This document shows, piece by piece, positions 61,961 through 64,000 of a stretch of DNA of 64,000 nucleotides. A model generated the notes under the pieces. The model had not been told where the DNA came from. It did not search any database and saw only the letters and a list, made by a program, of their open reading frames with translations. A program made the position numbers and the translations under genes. Each line of letters opens with the position of its first letter. Position 1 is the stretch's first letter. The stretch spans positions 496,001 to 560,000 of the forward strand of contig NZ_JAERQG010000004.1 of NCBI RefSeq assembly GCF_016734805.1. The letters run 5' to 3'. Origin of the DNA: Marivirga atlantica. Its GTDB lineage: Bacteria; Bacteroidota; Bacteroidia; Cytophagales; Cyclobacteriaceae.

Positions 61961-63937
61961 TTATTTCTGACTAGGAATATTAAGTTTAAAAGTTGTTCCC
62001 TTTTTCTGCTCACTGGTGAAGCTAATTTCACCGCCCAGAATAGTAACTAATTGCTTCACAATTGACAAGCCCAAGCCTGAGCTTGTTTCTTTACCAGTTG
62101 GTTTAGTTGAAATCTTTTGAAATTTCTTAAAAACTTTGTGGTGTTCTTTTTCCGGAATACCGAGACCCTGATCAGCTACTACCACAAATAAGCCTTTTGA
62201 TTTCAATTCATATTTTAACGTGACCTTTGATTCAGAAAAGGAATACTTAAAAGCATTACTTAACAAATTATCAATGATGCGCTGCAGCATATTTTCGTCA
62301 GAATAGAAACTGGCGCCCTCATCAAATCTATGTATAATTTCAAATTCAATATTCTTCTCCTTGGCTATTTGCTTAAACTTATCTTCTAAATCTTCAGCAA
62401 ATGGTTTCAGCTTTATTTCAGCTGGCTGAGGTTTATAAGCATCTTCAAACTGGTAAAGAACCAATAAGTCGTTAATAAATTTTAAGCCTTGTTTACCTAC
62501 ATGCTCAATCATGCCGAGGTATTTTAGGTTATCCTCACTTTTAACCTCGCCTGACTTTTGTATCACGTTTGACAAACCAATGCTTGTATTTAGAGGTGAT
62601 TTTAAGTCATGCGCCACAACATGTAAAATACCATCCTTCTCTTGGTTAATGTTTTTTAGGTTATCATTCGCCTTCATTAAAGCTTCATTTTGTTCATCTA
62701 ATTGGATGGTACGTTCTTTTACCTTTTTCTCTAATTCCGTATTCAATTGTTGAAGAGCTAAGCTTAATTCTTCCGTTTTTTCATAATTAAGATTAGTACG
62801 ATAGGCCATTATTACAACATGCGAAAAAAGATATAGGAAAATGCCGGTAGCAAAAATTACATCTCCCCTCAATTCCGCCTGATGCATTAATATTTCAAAT
62901 ACAGTGGCTGCGAAGAGTATGGTGAAGCCTGCCAGTGCTACTCTTAGTTGAGTACCACCTTTAATGGCATTTTTAGTAATGTAGAATAGAATAGCCGCTC
63001 CGGTCAATACGGTTAAGATCTGGGCAAACGGTACTATGTAAGAAGTGTAATACAGTGGCGCAAAAAAGGTAAATACGGAAGCAACAACCCCAAAAGTAAA
63101 TGCAACAGTATTAATGATTTTAGGAATTACATCAGGAAATAAATAGTAAACAAAACGTGCTGTAAAACCTAAAAGCAAGAAGAAGCTTATAATTTCAATT
63201 CTGGTAACTACAAACCACGACCATCCTGCGTATTCAACCAAAGCGAATTCACCAACACTGGCCGATCTTATAACAGTTAAAAAACAAACAATGGCAAAGT
63301 TTCTGGCCAGTTTATCTTTGTACTTAAATAAATTAAGCGCCAAGTGATACACGCCCATAAAAAGAATAGCCCCCATTAAAAAGAAATCGAGAATAAGCTT
63401 CTTTTCCTTTTTAGCCCTTAGCGTTTTCATACTGCTCATAATTGGAGCACGCCACATTCCTCCCTTTCTGTAATGAAAATTGGATACATGGTAGACTATT
63501 TTTAATGTATCCGTTTCAGGAAGTTCATAAATAATATTCTGATACTTAGGAATAGAAGAATCTTTGCTCTTACCCACTTTACCCAGTTCACCTTTTAATT
63601 CTCCGTTTACGTAAAGCTTGTAATTAAGCCCCGTGATTCTCGCATCCATGCCGAGGTTCTTAGATTCTTTAGGTACTATCACTTTTAAATAGTAGGTAGC
63701 AAACCCTAGGCGCGGTAAATCGCCATCATATTCATCCCAGGTGCTAGGGATACCAACGTATTGCGGATTACTTACAGTATCCATCTGCTGAGCGCTCAGA
63801 AATTCTCCAAAATAAAACTGCCAATCAGCTTCCAGAAACTGTAGCTCGCTGGTATTCTCTTCTGTAAGGTCAAGAATATTTTGCCCCATACTGGTATTTG
63901 TATAAACACACAGCAATAGGGCAAATGCTATTTTCAT
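61961..63937 (-). CDS. 7TMR-DISM sensor histidine kinase
   Basis: About 658 residues from ATG at 63937. A signal peptide (1-19), a galactose-binding-like extracytoplasmic domain (about 20-170, 7TMR-DISMED2 type), seven transmembrane helices (about 182-380), a coiled coil (385-435), a HisKA dimerisation domain with phospho-acceptor His443 (VVAHDLKSPLN), and an HATPase_c domain with N box (IIDNLLSNAFKYS) and G boxes (DQGLGIP, SSGLGLSI) follow. It senses an unknown external, perhaps carbohydrate, ligand. No receiver domain or adjacent response regulator is present, so the partner is elsewhere. Confidence 0.94.
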   Translation of the reverse strand: MKIAFALLLCVYTNTSMGQNILDLTEENTSELQFLEADWQFYFGEFLSAQQMDTVSNPQYVGIPSTWDEYDGDLPRLGFATYYLKVIVPKESKNLGMDARITGLNYKLYVNGELKGELGKVGKSKDSSIPKYQNIIYELPETDTLKIVYHVSNFHYRKGGMWRAPIMSSMKTLRAKKEKKLILDFFLMGAILFMGVYHLALNLFKYKDKLARNFAIVCFLTVIRSASVGEFALVEYAGWSWFVVTRIEIISFFLLLGFTARFVYYLFPDVIPKIINTVAFTFGVVASVFTFFAPLYYTSYIVPFAQILTVLTGAAILFYITKNAIKGGTQLRVALAGFTILFAATVFEILMHQAELRGDVIFATGIFLYLFSHVVIMAYRTNLNYEKTEELSLALQQLNTELEKKVKERTIQLDEQNEALMKANDNLKNINQEKDGILHVVAHDLKSPLNTSIGLSNVIQKSGEVKSEDNLKYLGMIEHVGKQGLKFINDLLVLYQFEDAYKPQPAEIKLKPFAEDLEDKFKQIAKEKNIEFEIIHRFDEGASFYSDENMLQRIIDNLLSNAFKYSFSESKVTLKYELKSKGLFVVVADQGLGIPEKEHHKVFKKFQKISTKPTGKETSSGLGLSIVKQLVTILGGEISFTSEQKKGTTFKLNIPSQK

Positions 63938-64000
63938 TATTTTAACTGTTACTTTCAAAGCGCTGGATACTAACTTATTAAAGTAACTAAAAATAATATA

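Noticed and set aside
1-64000. Prophage, integrative element, rRNA operon or CRISPR array
   Set aside because: No integrase, phage, conjugation or Cas genes, no rRNA sequence and no regularly spaced repeats were seen. Only the GIY-YIG/tRNA unit looks mobile.

Overview
This window is chromosomal DNA from an AT-rich member of the Bacteroidota, most likely order Cytophagales (Fulvivirga/Marivirga-like). The evidence is type IX secretion (T9SS) C-terminal sorting domains, TonB-dependent receptors with carboxypeptidase-like N-terminal domains, a bacillithiol-associated YtxJ, a fused E1 alpha/beta 2-oxoacid dehydrogenase, DUF5687 ABC permeases, Bacteroidota-type promoters (TTTG-N17..19-TAnnTTTG) and a complete set of post-kynurenine tryptophan-degradation genes. 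No species can be named. There is no prophage, CRISPR array or rRNA. The only RNA gene seen is one tRNA-His.

Region 1 (1-7.7 kb) is mostly on the minus strand: a tightly overlapped operon of a GNAT-nitrilase fusion, an 88-residue unknown and the start of L-threonine aldolase; then an outer-membrane-type protein with lipoyl synthase; OsmC (+); and an operon of fused E1 dehydrogenase, a repeat-rich basic exported protein and YtxJ. Region 2 (7.9-15.3 kb, +) holds an M16 peptidase, IspF, MnmD, a ureohydrolase-fold protein with degenerate metal ligands, a lipoprotein, a small membrane protein and thiol peroxidase Tpx. It also holds a minus-strand lipoprotein whose putative promoter spacer contains a nine-G tract, and a membrane zinc-ribbon protein.

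Region 3 (15.4-23 kb) is the kynurenine cluster: SDR and aldehyde dehydrogenase on the minus strand, diverging from 3-hydroxyanthranilate dioxygenase, ACMS decarboxylase, an O6-alkylguanine methyltransferase, kynureninase and kynurenine 3-monooxygenase. A canonical BLUF photoreceptor follows. Together they would convert kynurenine to 2-aminomuconate. Region 4 (23-30.6 kb, -) holds a TerB-like protein with an MltF-type transglycosylase, and an RND efflux operon.

Region 5 (30.8-48.5 kb) is a surface and secretion region. It has two paralogous TonB-dependent receptors, a large lipoprotein and a T9SS-secreted endonuclease I with duplicated OB-like domains (all minus, bounded by near-identical terminators), then a small lipoprotein and a 2315-residue T9SS adhesin-like protein (plus). 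Region 6 (48.6-64 kb) holds an ABC exporter, an M14 carboxypeptidase, an imelysin/di-heme/imelysin operon with a consensus promoter and two Fur-like boxes, an NPP-type phosphodiesterase, a GIY-YIG gene, tRNA-His, dihydroorotase, a DEAD-box helicase and a 7TMR-DISM histidine kinase.

The least explained structure is at 58.7-59.2 kb. A small GIY-YIG nuclease gene with two related hairpins lies between 59-bp direct repeats that each carry the 3' end and terminator of tRNA-His. The intact tRNA has two acceptor-stem mismatches, as if its 3' end had been exchanged. Other leads are the homopolymer promoter at 14.2 kb, the receptor/lipoprotein/nuclease locus, and several enzymes that have lost textbook catalytic residues.
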